Shown here: positions 46,109 to 57,547 of the stretch, one piece after another
How positions within the stretch are numbered: position 1 is the first letter of the stretch
Layout: every line of letters begins with the position of its first letter
Source of the DNA: Isoetes taiwanensis
Lineage: Eukaryota > Streptophyta > Lycopodiopsida > Isoetales > Isoetaceae
Length of the DNA stretch: 64,000 nucleotides
Assembly: GCA_021234155.1 (NCBI GenBank)
Contig: JAJEKV010000167.1
Span: 346,357 to 410,356, forward strand
Reading direction: 5' to 3'
Translations under genes and position numbers: made by a program
Notes under the pieces: generated by a model
Seen by the model: only the letters and a program-made list of their open reading frames with translations
Database searches by the model: none
Told to the model about the DNA's origin: nothing

Positions 46109-47646
46109 CTATTCGCTGGCAGGAGCTGCGACAGTAGGTTTGGCGGTGGCAGCGCAAGGGGTGGTGTTGGAAGTGGAGGCGACATGTGGCATGTTGGCAG
46201 CGGTAGGTGAGGCCATTGTAGCAGGTGGTGCAACTGGAGTCGCAGCAGAAGGGCCTCGAGGTTTGGGGTGCCTGCATCCGCATTTGGTGGCCTGAAGATC
46301 TGCATCCTTTCCCAGACCAGCCCTGCCGCCCCTCCCTGTTTGCGAACACTCTTGACTTTCTCCAACTCATGCCTGCGGTCCTCCTGTTGTGCTGGAGTTA
46401 GATCTCGGTCCACGTACAGGGCTGTCCCCTTCAATTGTCTGCCTTGGCGCATGATGGCTACTCGCTCTTGCGCGTCCCTGATTGTGAAGGTGACCACCCC
46501 AGGACGGTCAGGATGCTAGGCTCCATGGCGTGTCGCCATGACAATGTGTACGGGCATATGAAATGTCATCCGAGCCAGGATCTGTGTCTAGAATCGGTTG
46601 ATGAGGTGCTCTCCTACCTCCTCTGTCAACCCGCGCACCACTACATTGTGACTCCTACGTCTTTGCTCCTGGAACTCGGAAATGGTCGGGCTCGTGCTGG
46701 CTGTTGCGGCATATACTGTTTGCGATGTGCGGGGCGTGGGTTGTGGCCTGTGGTGGGGTGGTGGCAGCATGGGGCCGCTTGGTGATGTAGCGTGGGCCAC
46801 CCTAGTTGGTGTGGATCTGCTCTCTGTAGTCGGGAGCTCAGCTCCTGCTGGAATTGCTGTTGCCTTGCCAGTTCATATGTGCATTGCCGCAATTGTTCAT
46901 GGGCTTCCGCATGAAGGCCCTTGCCTTGCTGGGCGATGGTTGCTCGGAGCTCCTGCAATTCCTGGTCTCGTGTCTCGGCCTTCCTCTGAAGCGCTCTCAA
47001 CTCCAACTGGCTCGCTTCAAAGACAGTCTGTACGCTTCGCATGGCGGTGGCGGTTTTCGCGACCTCTGATTGGAGGCGGGAGATGGTTGCCATTGTCTCC
47101 TGATCAGGCCTATCTTGTGTCATGGTCTCTATGACGGTGGAGAGGGAGTCCACACGAGCCCGCAGGTCAACTAGATCTACTGTTGTCTTCCAGTTATTGT
47201 GAGCGGGTCTCCATCTCTACAATCTGTTACCTCTCTGCTGCCAGTTGTCTTCTGAGAACATGGGGTGCTGAGGACTGGATCTCCTCTGTCAGGTCTGCAA
47301 TTCGGGTCTTATTGCATGCGATTCCTGCCTCCAGTTGTTTCAAGGCCATTGGGTCTAAACAACAATCAATCTCCTCTCGGGTCGATCTTGCTGGTTAGGC
47401 CTTCGCCCGTGCCTCTCTCCTCATGGAAGTGGCCTCTCCCTTGTTCTTGCTGTCTGGTCGGAGCCTTTTTCATGGGGGGGCATCTACTTGATTCTCCTGG
47501 GTAGGGTCGTCTTGTCTGAGACCGACAGCTTGGGGGCATGCCTGGGCATTAGTCGGGGACTGGACCTGGGCCTGGGCTTGGGCTGTGGCTTGAGGGGTGT
47601 CTCCATCCAGGTGCGGGTTTGGATAGGGGGGCACACAGGTATTCAT
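46109..47646 (-). pseudogene. LINE ORF1 (coiled coil, RRM, C-terminal domain), frameshifted
   Basis: It starts at the ATG at 47,646 (protein begins MNTCVPPYPNPHLDGD), with a Gln/Ala/Pro-rich leader. A long coiled coil follows (LQSEVAKTATAMRSVQTVFE, then ELQELRATIAQQGKGL), then a His/Pro-rich linker. The RRM is RRSHNVVVRGLTEEVGE, and PGVVTFTIRDAQERVAIMRQ plus LKGTALYVDRDLTPAQQEDR belong to the RRM end and the C-terminal domain. Frameshifts are needed near 47,470 (within a C-run), near 46,585 and near 46,260. After the last, an Ala/Pro-rich tail ends at TAG 46,109. The domain order equals L1 ORF1p. The protein would bind LINE RNA, but this copy cannot be translated intact. Confidence 0.7.
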
Positions 47647-48482
47647 TGTTGATTGGAGTTCGTAAGGTTACGGGGTGAATTAAAAGTGCATTAGAAGGAA
47701 GCATGCGCTGCTAGAAAAAAGGAGGCTTAGAAATCGATTTGGGGTGTGAAAATGTGCGTGGGCGCACTCAAAAGTGACGGGGCCAAAGAAGTTCTTCGGG
47801 GGCCGAGAAAAAAGGGGGGACCAAGGCGGTGGCTAGGCAGGAAATGCTGGCGGGGGCTATGCTGAGATGCTTGCAAGCAGGTTGTTCAATCTCCAGCCTT
47901 GTATGAGTTTTTTTTGTCTTGCAAAATCATGATGGTCCCAAGTGAAAATCGTGATGGCAGATTTGAAGTTTTTTTCATCTTGCAAAATTGTTATAGCAGC
48001 GTTTATTGTGAGCTCTTTAAGAAACGGGGAATGTAGCAGATAGGGGATGAACAAGAAGTAGACGAAGACAGACCAAGCAGAAATAGGGGAACAAGCAGAC
48101 GGATCAATCAAGAAGCAGATGAGGAAGCAAGAAGCAGACGAGGAAGCAATACACGCAATCCATAATATCTTTGCCTATAAAAGCGAATGCTCGTATGATG
48201 CCCATGCCTTATAGCCTATGAAATGAAAATGCCCACTAGTCAAGTATTTGTATTCTTGAAAACTAACCCACTCTGATTAACAGATGTGGAAAGATACTGA
48301 GATTTTTGCCTTACTTGGTGCCTTAGTGGCGGCATATAATTCATATCAGTTATGGAATCTGTTTTCATATTTTGAGGCGCAATTCTAAAGCATTCCAAGT
48401 GATAGAAATATGAGAAAGTATTTATAGGTAGAAAAGCATTAAATAGACACCTGATTCCTCGTTCTATGAGAGTTCTATATAC
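47647..48482. other. LINE 5' UTR and intergenic DNA
   Basis: 47,647 to about 47,870 is probably the 5' UTR of the minus-strand LINE (GC-richer, no frame). Beyond it, short duplications such as GCAGACGAGGAAGCAA around 48,110-48,145 are seen. A minus-strand frame at 48,240-48,480 continues past the donor of the exon at 48,483 and is taken as intron. Confidence 0.35.
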
Positions 48483-48803
48483 CTCTCTTGTAAGATGCAA
48501 TTGATAGGAAGTAAGCAATTTCGCATCAACAAATTCAGCCCCCATAGATCTCAAGTTTGGAGGTTCAATCTCTACTATCTTTCCAATACCTTTTGCTGAA
48601 ATGGAATCTATGGAACCAAATTCCTCTATCTCACAAAGCTCTCATGGAAAAGTCTTGAAATATTGTAAAATGATAAACTTGAAGCAAGCCTGTGATGCTT
48701 TGAGCATAAACATTGTCAAAAAAAAATTGAGGAAGCAAGGTAGTTACCTGCCAGATCATGATGATCATAAGCATGCTCCACAATAAGGTGCTTAACTATC
48801 TTA
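48483..48803 (-). CDS. Two exons of an unrecognised gene
   Basis: On the minus strand, an exon ending at 48,748 (IVKHLIVEHAYDHHDLAG, donor GTAACT) joins across an intron to an exon at 48,595-48,483 (acceptor TTTCAG, donor GTATAT). The join reads HDLAAKGIGKIVEIEPPNLR then SMGAEFVDAKLLTSYQLHLT. Phases agree (one base carried, then 113 bases), both splice sites fit consensus and the frame is protein-like. A stop lies upstream of the first exon, so its acceptor near 48,804 is tentative. I cannot name the family. It could be an internal part of a larger gene or a relic. Confidence 0.4.
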
Positions 48804-50583
48804 CCCAAAAATTATATCTCCAATGAAAAATGGTCATTTAGTTTAGACCTCTTTACAGCATGAACACCTGTTGTTTTAGGCATCATGGTAACCCAAGACC
48901 CAATAGGAATATGTAGAGCAATCCATAGAATGCACGAATCTTAGAATTTTGGTGCCTCGTCAACTACATGATTGATTCATAATCTCCAGCTGCATCTTGA
49001 ATTCGTCATCAATTGCAAGATTTCTGATCTCTAGCTGCATCTTGAATTCACAAGTGACTGCCCACTCTAACGATGAAAAACCATGTCATCACGACATCAC
49101 TAAGTTTGGAAGATGAATAGATCTATCTCAAGAGGATAACGTTTTTAAATTTAGAGAAGCTAAAAATCTTATTAACCATTGAAATTTTTCATATGTTTTC
49201 CCATGATTATTTTAAATGGCAAAGATCATTAAACATGCTCAAAATAGACTACAAGATGCCAAAACTCACTCTATGACTACGGAAGGCCCATATAATGTGG
49301 GCAATCCAAAAAGTAGTCCAATCTAGAAAGATTTGTGGATTTGTCGTAAATATTAAAGTGGTGGTCTTGAATGCTAGTGATTATGGCTATTGGATATAAA
49401 TAATATGACCGCCACTTATTCATTAAAGTAAATCTCAAATTTTAGTTTTTGGCCACTTATTCATTAAAGTAAATCTCAAATTTTAGTTTTTAAATCGCAA
49501 CTCCATTGCGAACCTCAAATCATTATCCATTATACAATGATTAATTCAAGTGCAATATAATGGAATTGTTTTACCTAGTCTTAACATAATATAATGGAAT
49601 TGTTTTACCTAGTCTTGGCTAATTGCAGATTTAATATTCCAACGGGAATATTAAAGATAGAAGTCTGGAAACAGATTTAAATTTTTTTTTTTTTTTCCCC
49701 ATCCTACTTTCTAGTAGTTAAGAATAATTTCAAACTACCAGCCAAAAAGAGCATAATACAAGTGAAATTGAAATGCTTTTGTTTCCATTTATATTTTCCG
49801 AAGACTATGCAAGAAAGCCGCTTAAAGAAAGAGTAGTAAGCACATGTTGATTTCCACTATCCTAAATTGATTTTGGTTTCAGGTTTTAAAGAATGTGCTC
49901 GCTACATCCCATATAAAACATGGCATCATGCAAAGAAATGCAGCATATGATACGTTTTTCAGCTTTCAAAAGTGAAACTGCTCAGTGCCGATAGAACTGG
50001 GATGACACTCATAGCATTCTTGTTAAAAGAACAGAAACCTATATTAGCAGTGAGATTACAAGCTGTGCAGCAAAATGTTGCGCCCCACGTATACTAGGAT
50101 TATGCAATATAATCATTAAGACTATGGGCAACAGGGATCTATACACATATCATAAATACATCTCCAATCATAAACTTGGAAAACACCAGAAAAAAAACAC
50201 ATCCCGCAATGAATGGATCTCCAAACTCCTTCTGAATTCTGCATGGGAGATATTCCTCTAGCAATGGATTTTGCATGACCAGGACCTATCAAGCAAGGAC
50301 TCATCAAAGCATTTGGACTAGAAAGCAACCTCTAGTCTGCCTAGCTTTTGAGATATTTGGTCCTCACAATTTTCGTATATATTCTCAGTTTGACTCTGTG
50401 AATCTGAGAAGCAAGAAATACAAGAATGTGCGTACAATTCACTCAGTGACAGCTGATACCTTTTTCGTTAGTTTCTGAAAAAAAATCTTTAAACAGACCA
50501 TGTTCAACTGTATGAAGTTATGATCAATAATATAGAGCTTTCCAGACTTGTGGGTGGGTGTTGTGTCACTGTCTAATATCCCC
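48804..50583. other. Intergenic DNA with two short tandem duplications
   Basis: CCACTTATTCATTAAAGTAA...TTTTAGTTTTT is duplicated with a 42-43-base period at about 49,410-49,490. ATAATGGAATTGTTTTACCT is duplicated with a period of about 38 bases at 49,556-49,617. AGCTGCATCTTGAATTC occurs twice near 48,989 and 49,034. No gene is recognised. Confidence 0.45.
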
Positions 50584-51925
50584 CTAACACATATCTTTCC
50601 TAAGCAAACGAAGCGTCACAGAAACCCGTTTGTCCTGCTGCAACTGCACACCTTTCCAGACTTGTTGGCTAGTGTCCCCATTTATTTCATGTGTCCACCC
50701 ATATCTGGCTTCACCTGACATCAGAACCAAATCTCCAGGCAATAAGAGAATAGGTATTTCTTTATGCACCCTTATGCTTGGAAGCATAGCATTATCATTG
50801 TATTCGATCACTTCCTTGCATGTTTCCTTTGCTCCATTCGTCGTTTCTCCATAGTTATTGTTCACAGGTTTAAAAACCATCACTCGCGCTGAAATTAGGG
50901 AGATTATTGCTATTCCATCATCGAATCGAAGTAGATCCACATGAGCACATATCCCCTAATGAAAGCAATGCTTCATTAATTGGTTGCCACTTACTTCAAT
51001 CAGGGAGTTTCCTAGAACATATGAAAGTGTTATTAAGAACCAAACCATGGAGTTCCGTAGAACATCAGTCTTATTAAGAACTAATTGGAAGACCAAATGC
51101 CATTGCCCAATAGATGACCTCCAAACGAGGATCCAAGACGATAATTTACAAGCAGGAGAAGGCCAGTTACTTGTGTGCACAAAACAAATAATTAGACTAG
51201 TCTTATTTATCATTTGAAGTCTGCTTTGTTCCTTTTTCTCAGACGCTCATATAATCTTCCATCTCAAACAGAATAGATAAAGAAAGACTGGGAAATAGTT
51301 GGATTTAGGATTAAGTATGCTACTGACCTCACCGAGATTGTAAGAATTCACAATCATTTGATCAAATAGTGGTTCCCTTAACAGTATCTCTTCAGCAAAT
51401 GGTTGCATATTAGGCCCTTCTATTGTATCAGGAAACGACATGGCCGCATGGCGTATCTTCGTGGATAGATCTACAGCCCAAGGAGGCAGGTCTCCAAATC
51501 GCATTGCCTGCAGTGACACATGTGACTAACATTTTCGAAGCAAAAAATGACCAAGAAACTCTAGAAAATATACTAGATAGTAAAATTGTTCTGTTGAACT
51601 GTACATGTGCAGTCAACCCAACACATAACTAAGAAATAGGTTGTGACCTGATTGTGCTCAGAATCGGAGAACCATCCTTCTGATAAAAGAAAAGCACCAG
51701 TTCAAAAGATCCTTCCAATGCAACAAACCTAGAAAAAAATACCAACCCGCCTGAATCTATTGCTGCCAACAACTGTTGCTGGCTTGCCACAGCCAGAAAG
51801 CTTCTCATAACCCAAAGCCCAGGAACTTCTCGCACTGCCACCCAGCCGGATGCTCCATCTTCTGTTTCTGAATCTGAAGAATCACCAAAAATGTCAGCAA
51901 AAACGGCTTCTATGTGTTGGGCCAT
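50584..51925 (-). CDS. AlkB-like 2-oxoglutarate/Fe(II) dioxygenase, four exons
   Basis: The family removes alkyl groups from nucleic acids by oxidation; the substrate is unknown. Exons at 51,925-51,751, 51,679-51,648, 51,507-51,328 and 50,955-50,584 join in frame to 252 residues. The start ATG sits in ATGGCC context. The acidic N-terminus FGDSSDSETED fits plant members. The 32-nt microexon gives EGWFSDSEHNQ and exon 3 begins AMRFGDLPPWA, together the plant AlkB signature. The iron ligands are H134 and D136 (GICAHVDLLRF) and H218 (GWTHEING). The 2-oxoglutarate-binding motif is RVSVTLR (R239, R245), with Ser where RxNxTxR has Asn. Intron 1 needs a GC donor (AG|GCGGGT); its acceptor and the other introns are standard. 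All catalytic residues are present, so I consider it functional. Confidence 0.87.
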
Positions 51926-52054
51926 AAGAAAAAATGTAGACTAGGTTTTTCTGTTTGGCAAAAAGAGAGTGTACTTTTTACGAGAGATGCTTTCTCTTAT
52001 AGAAAAGAATTACACGATAATGGAGTATTCTATGCATCGTCCTTATTGCACTAT
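51926..52054 (-). promoter_or_regulatory. 5' flank of the AlkB-like gene
   Basis: About 130 bases lie between the start codon and the first of the repeated GTTTACA...CCCTG modules. This must hold the 5' UTR and probably the core promoter. No clear TATA box is seen, only T-rich sequence. Confidence 0.3.
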
Positions 52055-52860
52055 CCTTAACACCCTGCTCCTCGGGTTTACAGGGTTAGATTAAATCTCA
52101 ACCGTCCCTTGGACAGCTGTTACCCACTAATAACGCAACCTGTCCCAAAACATTTTCAGAGCTCTGCTCGATTCTCCTAGGGCGTTATGGGCTCTGCTCG
52201 ATTCTCCTAGGGCGTTATGCAAGCATCGGCATCGGCACAAAGCGGCGCTGCCATCGCTGCTTTTTGTCAAGGCAACAAGATCCTTGCCCTGACGAGATGT
52301 TCTGTTTTTGCTCTACAGATGCTCTTGTTTTTGCTCTACAGATGCTCTGTTTTTGCCCTGACGAGATGTTCTGTTTTTTGCTCTACAGACAACAAGATCT
52401 TGTTGCCCTGATCTCGTTTATGATGGGCACAACACTCGTTTTTGCTTTTCTTCTCAGCGCTTCCATGAGATCTTTGTTTTCGACTTTAATTAACTGATTC
52501 AGGGACCGGGCTGTGCAAATTTCTGCACTAAGATCTCAATTTGCGGCAACATTTGCTGAAAAATCCCTCTACCGATCCAACATCCTCCTTTACCTCTGGT
52601 TTTCTTCATATTTCTTCAAACTAACCAAACTTTTGAAAGAAGAAACTCTGTTTTAGAAAAACAGAGCCATCGGCAAGAATGCCCAGCCTGCAAACAGTAA
52701 GACCCCGCAGATCTTCCATAGCCAGTGCCGTGCCCAGTGTAAACCCTTGGACCAGGGTGTTAAGGGCGACGCGCACGCCCTCGCCATTTTGGCCATGGCC
52801 ACATGGCCCTCAAATTTTTTTTTCAGTAACGCCCTCTGGCCAGGGCGTTATCTACACCTT
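52055..52860. repeat. Three copies of a TAACACCCTGGTCC..GGGTTTACA module
   Basis: CCTTAACACCCTGCTCCTCG..TTTACA at 52,055 recurs inverted at 52,766-52,735 (CCTTAACACCCTGGTCCAAG..TTTACACTG). A more diverged third copy occurs at about 52,860-52,825 (ATAACGCCCTGGCCAGAGGG). The first two would bound a 0.7-kb inverted-repeat unit and the last two a 0.12-kb one, so this may be a small TIR family. TA flanks are present but do not prove target duplication. Confidence 0.45.
52161..52400. repeat. Short tandem duplications upstream of the AlkB-like gene
   Basis: GCTCTGCTCGATTCTCCTAG plus GGCGTTATGG is perfectly duplicated with a 30-base period (52,161-52,219). Then CCCTGACGAGATGTTCTGTT and TTTTGCTCTACAGATGCTCT recur at 52,285-52,390. 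Copies are nearly identical and therefore recent. Confidence 0.7.
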
Positions 52861-55424
52861 ATTGTTTTTTTTTTTTTTTATCATTGGATCCAAGCATAGT
52901 TCCATGAATATGCCAAATGAAAGGCCGTGGAATTTACACATCAGCCCCACGTATAAGTTTGCGCACCCCATATGCCTAAATACATATATACACAAATGGT
53001 ATACTTGAATCCATACACATAAGAAATGAATATACTACCATTTGCGCATTCGAAAAACACATAAGAACAAATGAGAGTGAAGAACGGATCAGAAGAGTGA
53101 AGTGGTGGCATTTATTGCAAACGTGACATAGCTCAAACAAGTGACATAGCTCAAACAGAACTGCATTTTCACCAGAAGTTGGAGTCTTCTTCTGAACCTC
53201 TGCGGAACCTTTGCAACACTCCTCCGAACCTCCCAACCACCCAATGCACAATCCGAATTAGAGCTTCTAAAGCTTTGACACACTCTTTAAGAGAGCTTCT
53301 AGAGCTTTGACATTGCCCGTGGATTCACAAAGTAGGTTTACATAGAAGCCTCAAGAAGAGGCCTCAGAAACAACAAAGCAGAAAGGAAAGAAGAAACAAT
53401 AGGTACTTAAAGCATCTTTGCATGAGATGCCATAGCCTGCACTACATCTGACCGCCATAGCCTGCACTGCATCTGGTAAGGCGGGAACTGCCACAAAGGC
53501 TTAATTGCTGTTATTTCCCCAGCTTAATTGTTGTTGTTTCCCCAGCTTAATTGTTGTTGCTTCCTGCTGCTTCCCACAACATGGTTGTTGATCCTCAGAG
53601 AAATTCTTCCCATAATGGGTAAGTTACACAACTTATCGGTCTGCTGCAGAAGCAGCATCATTGAAGGCAACAAGAGTATAGGAGATCCTGGCAGACAATA
53701 CAGCTCTCTTTCTACAGGGGTGGATTATATGTGTGGAATCGATACAGCTATGGCAACAGCAGAAGTTAAATCTCCTGCTTCTTAGGCCGCCATGCTTGGA
53801 CGGCGGCCACCACAGAGTTTCCAACTGCCAACATTAGCCAAGGTCCAAAATTTTTTTACCAAGACCCTAACCCCTAATTTTCGCCAAACCATTAACAAAA
53901 TCATAGTGAGAGATAATTTGCCAACCTTATAAGTTGTAAGAATATAATAGAATCGAATAGGATTTTATCATCCACGAAGACCAAATGGGACCCAAAAAAA
54001 GAGAACGCAACAGACTTATTACTACCCGGGTTAAAAAACCCCGCCCCGAAATGTTTTTGAGGGAAAAACCGTGGCAGTAATAAGAATGTTGTCAAACTGT
54101 ATATGTGTGTGTCCAGAGACAAAGTTGGTCCCGTAGATTGATTACCTCCTAGATGTATGATCTCAGCATCCAGACTACAGCCACGCTGCATATGACGTGT
54201 AATGGCTGGTCAGGCCTAATCAACTCAGCATAGCACGCCCAGATTTGGTCATGCACCAGACATCCCTGTAGGGTATGGCATTCATCTTCAACGGCCCCTA
54301 TTTGACAGCATCTATAAAGCATGTATATGTATCAATTAGCACATTAGAAGGTATGTTTATGGGTGAATGGAAGTGCAGACAGCATGAAAGCAGTGGTCAA
54401 ATCAATGGCATGGCTGCAACGGATACCTTCATATTCAGGTAATGAATCAGTATGTTTTCTACTTTTTCAATTATGCTAAAGCACTGTTTATTCTTCCGAA
54501 TATAGAGTTCCCAAGCAAGTTTTATATTGCAACTATTTTGTTCAAAGAAGAAAATGTTTTAAATAGAATGGCAAGATGATTTGGAGGCATGTGGAAGAAC
54601 AATATAGCCTATCTTCTTCAATGGAATTAAGTATTTCTTGTGATTTAACTGATAAGAGTTCTCTGTATGAAAGAGTATTCTACATTATTTGAGTGTCGAG
54701 AACTTCTTGAGACATTCAAAATTTATGGTGACTTCCAGTTTTTTCTGAATGATCTTTTCATTTGCGCTTGCGGAAACTCTCTTACAACAATCTAACTAGA
54801 GAAATTCCTGCAAGACTTACAAAGCTTTTCAGCATGAGCAAATTCATTAACAAGCAAACTTCCATCAGAGATAGAAAGCATGAAGCATGCAATTCCCATG
54901 TAGATGCACTTAACCTACTTGCCATCACAATGTTTCTACAAACAATACCTGCTTCCAACTCTTTGGCTCTTGCCTCGCCATTCTATCATCTTGTTGGAAG
55001 CTTCATAACTTTTTAAGGTCTCTTGTCTTGATTTCCTTGCATCTTCTTCAGGCTTTGGCGTAGCTTGTCTTGCTATATTTTCCTCATGTTGTGCAAGAAC
55101 CCCTTTATAAAATCATTGAGCCATTTGAATGAGTGGATTGGATTTATGAGAAGTGTTGTTGCTGCCACGTTGTGTCTTTCTATTGAAAGTCAATTGGCTT
55201 GCTTATGTGACTTCTCCATGCTTTCCATATTTCAAATAGCAAGGCTGCCATACTTGTCTGCCAACCAAGGACCATGTGCATAAATTAAATGTATATAATG
55301 CGTGACCTCGCTCTCCTCCCATGCTTGTATGTCTGCTTTGGTATACTCATTTACCAAAAATCTGAAATTTATCTTGTCTTCCTATGTGAAGTATTGCTTT
55401 TGCAGCAGGACATTAAGATCAGAT
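52861..55424. other. Intergenic DNA, no supported gene
   Basis: A 14-T run at 52,866-52,879 follows the repeated module. TGACATAGCTCAAACA is duplicated at 53,126 and 53,143, and CCCCAGCTTAATTGTTGTTG at about 53,517 and 53,540. A GGCCGCC...GGCGGCC inverted pair lies at 53,788-53,811. No domain is recognised on either strand. Confidence 0.4.
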
Positions 55425-56938
55425 TGTGACGCTCCCAGAATCTATATGATGCTCCCATTGTACAAATATGGGAATTCCCCTCCCGTGGCGACTACATCAC
55501 CATGGTAGGGCCCTCCGTTATACTCGGATCACTTGGGATGGCCAAGTGTCCGGGCGAGGAACACGGAGGTGTCATTCGGCCCACGTCCTCTATGGGATTC
55601 CTATACAGCGGAAGCGTACATACATGTTAGCATACAACAATCATGCTGAAATAATGTACCACCACGAAGGGTGGCCCATCCATCTCATCAACGAAAGGAC
55701 AACATAAGCATAAATGATATAAGTAACACATCATGACATGGCACTACCCTGGGCTCAGACTCCATGGGGTCGACTAACGGTCAGGACCTCAAGATACCAG
55801 CAGACGGAAGTATAACATGGCGTTGGCTAGCACAAGACAATGGCTAGGGTAGTCCACTCCATCCGCCCCTCCATCACACTTTGTAGATAGGCTGAAACAT
55901 GCTATGGCGTGATTGTAGCCTTCCGGAGACGCAGTCTCATGGAATCACCTTATGAAACTACTCTGGGTTGTATCTCCCCGGTCCGATGAGGCAGGTCAGG
56001 GAAGTGTCCCCTCCCCGAATATAATGGATCCATGGGTGTGCTAGAGACTATGTGCCACTAGATGCACACACAACCGTACCCGACTGGAACCCCCCAAAAT
56101 CCATGGATCGCTAGGCACACCCATCGAGCCCAGGACGCCCATATAGGCACGCTCCCGCGACCCAGGAGGTGTCGGACCCATACCCGTCCCCATCAGGAGG
56201 ACCGGCTATAAGCCTAGCACACTGTAGGAATCTTGTAGCCACGCTAGGCAAGACTCCACACCCGTTTTACCATTGTGCTCGTTGCCTAGTGCTGAATCAC
56301 GAGATAGCCTCCACAACCAGGTGGGCTCTTGTGCACAGGCCGCAATTATTGGATTTTAAGGGTTCTAGCTAGAAACATCTCTAGTTTTAAGAGGATTTTA
56401 GATCACTACCCTTTCCTTAATAACCTCCAATACACGGAAGGAACAGAAAGAAAGAATATAACACCATCCAAGTATCTATCATCATCATAATAACAACCAT
56501 TTCATCTACTCAAAGAAGTGTTAGCGGAAATACAACCTATCTAGGGACTAACTAGTCTCTTGGCTGGAGCCATTATCACAGAAGGCCTCCATTCTTCGGG
56601 TCTGTTGGCAAGAACTGGTAGCTGCTCTTCCTCTCCTCTTCCCTAATCGATTTTGGGGCCGAAATGGGGATAGGACCCAATATCTCCTCCCAATATGACA
56701 ATTTCCACTTGGCCAATCGATTTGGGCCAGGAGCCGCTTCCCTATTGGTTTTAGTTAGCTAATTATAACCTAATTAGTATAATTAGGTTACTTATCCACT
56801 GATATTTTTAGTATAGCTATTAAAATCCCTTTTAATTTAACCCAAGTTATCCCCTACTGACCCTTAGGGGTCCTGTTAGATACTGGTGACGTGTCACGAT
56901 ATGCATACGTATACCATATAAATACCTGGAATGTCACA
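55425..56938 (-). mobile_element. Solo LTR of the same family as 20.7 kb
   Basis: On the minus strand it starts TGTGACATTCCAGGTATTTA at 56,938 and ends GGAGCGTCACA at 55,425 (1,514 bp). It shares most of its length in order with the LTR at 20,691-22,258, including the GC-rich stretch around TAGTCTCTAGCACACCC-type sequence. Flanks are CAGAT (55,420-55,424) and CAGAC (56,939-56,943), a 4/5 match to a 5-bp duplication. No polypurine tract or internal sequence adjoins it, so a solo LTR from recombination is the best reading. Confidence 0.7.
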
Positions 56939-56943
56939 CAGAC

Positions 56944-57547
56944 AATATATTCTATGCATAGCATTTTCTTGTCATGGCATTATCCTATCAATTTCAGCAT
57001 TTACCAGCTTATTGTCAAAATTAAAGACACCTTTTCTTTTACTATCATTGGACAGAAAATGCCTTGCCTTGTTACCGCCAACAAAGACCTTTGCTGGAAC
57101 TGAACTTCTTCCATGAGACTGCATCAAATCCTTCTCTAATTCGACACATCTGCCATGTAGATCTGCTTCAGATAGCAATAGCTTCATTTCTTTTTATCTC
57201 GTTTTTTATATTCCATACAAAACACTCCAAATGAAAAATCATCATCTCGACAATTCTAACAAGGGCATGGAGAGTGCAGGGATGAACTCTCTCTAATGGA
57301 ATTGGTTAAATAGGATCAAAAGTGTCATCTTTGACATGTTGATTAGGTGCGAGATCTTGATTGAAGGCCCGTTCTTTGTCGCTTTCATTACATGATCACA
57401 ATACAAGAAATTCATGGACATCTTTGCAGCAGTGGAACTGATATTATACATGGCTATCTCTATTTTTAGATCTGGAGCCATGTGTAATTTAATAGTAAAT
57501 GATCCATACCCTTCAACATTTAGTATTTCACCGTCATTATACTTTAT
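56944..57547. other. Intergenic DNA, no feature seen
   Basis: Only short frames on both strands are present, with no repeat or motif recognised. Confidence 0.4.

Larger units (their letters stand above)
45830..47646 (-). mobile_element. LINE with ORF1 and the start of ORF2, lacking its 3' half
   Basis: The element reads from 47,646 towards 45,830: ORF1 with coiled coil, RRM and C-terminal domain, a 15-base gap, then the N-terminus of the ORF2 endonuclease. It stops near 45,830 after YLWVRVKNCGG. Reverse transcriptase and 3' UTR are missing. LINE copies normally lose their 5' end, so loss of the 3' half implies a later deletion or a rearrangement at this junction. The 5' UTR probably extends upstream to about 47,870. 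Confidence 0.7.

Noticed and set aside
46682-47134. 150-codon plus-strand frame rich in Gly, Val and Leu
   Set aside because: It is the antisense shadow of the GC-rich LINE ORF1 coiled coil and linker on the minus strand.
53633-53824. Possible copia-type polyprotein remnant on either strand
   Set aside because: No RNase H, RT or integrase motif could be read in any frame; similarity was only impressionistic.
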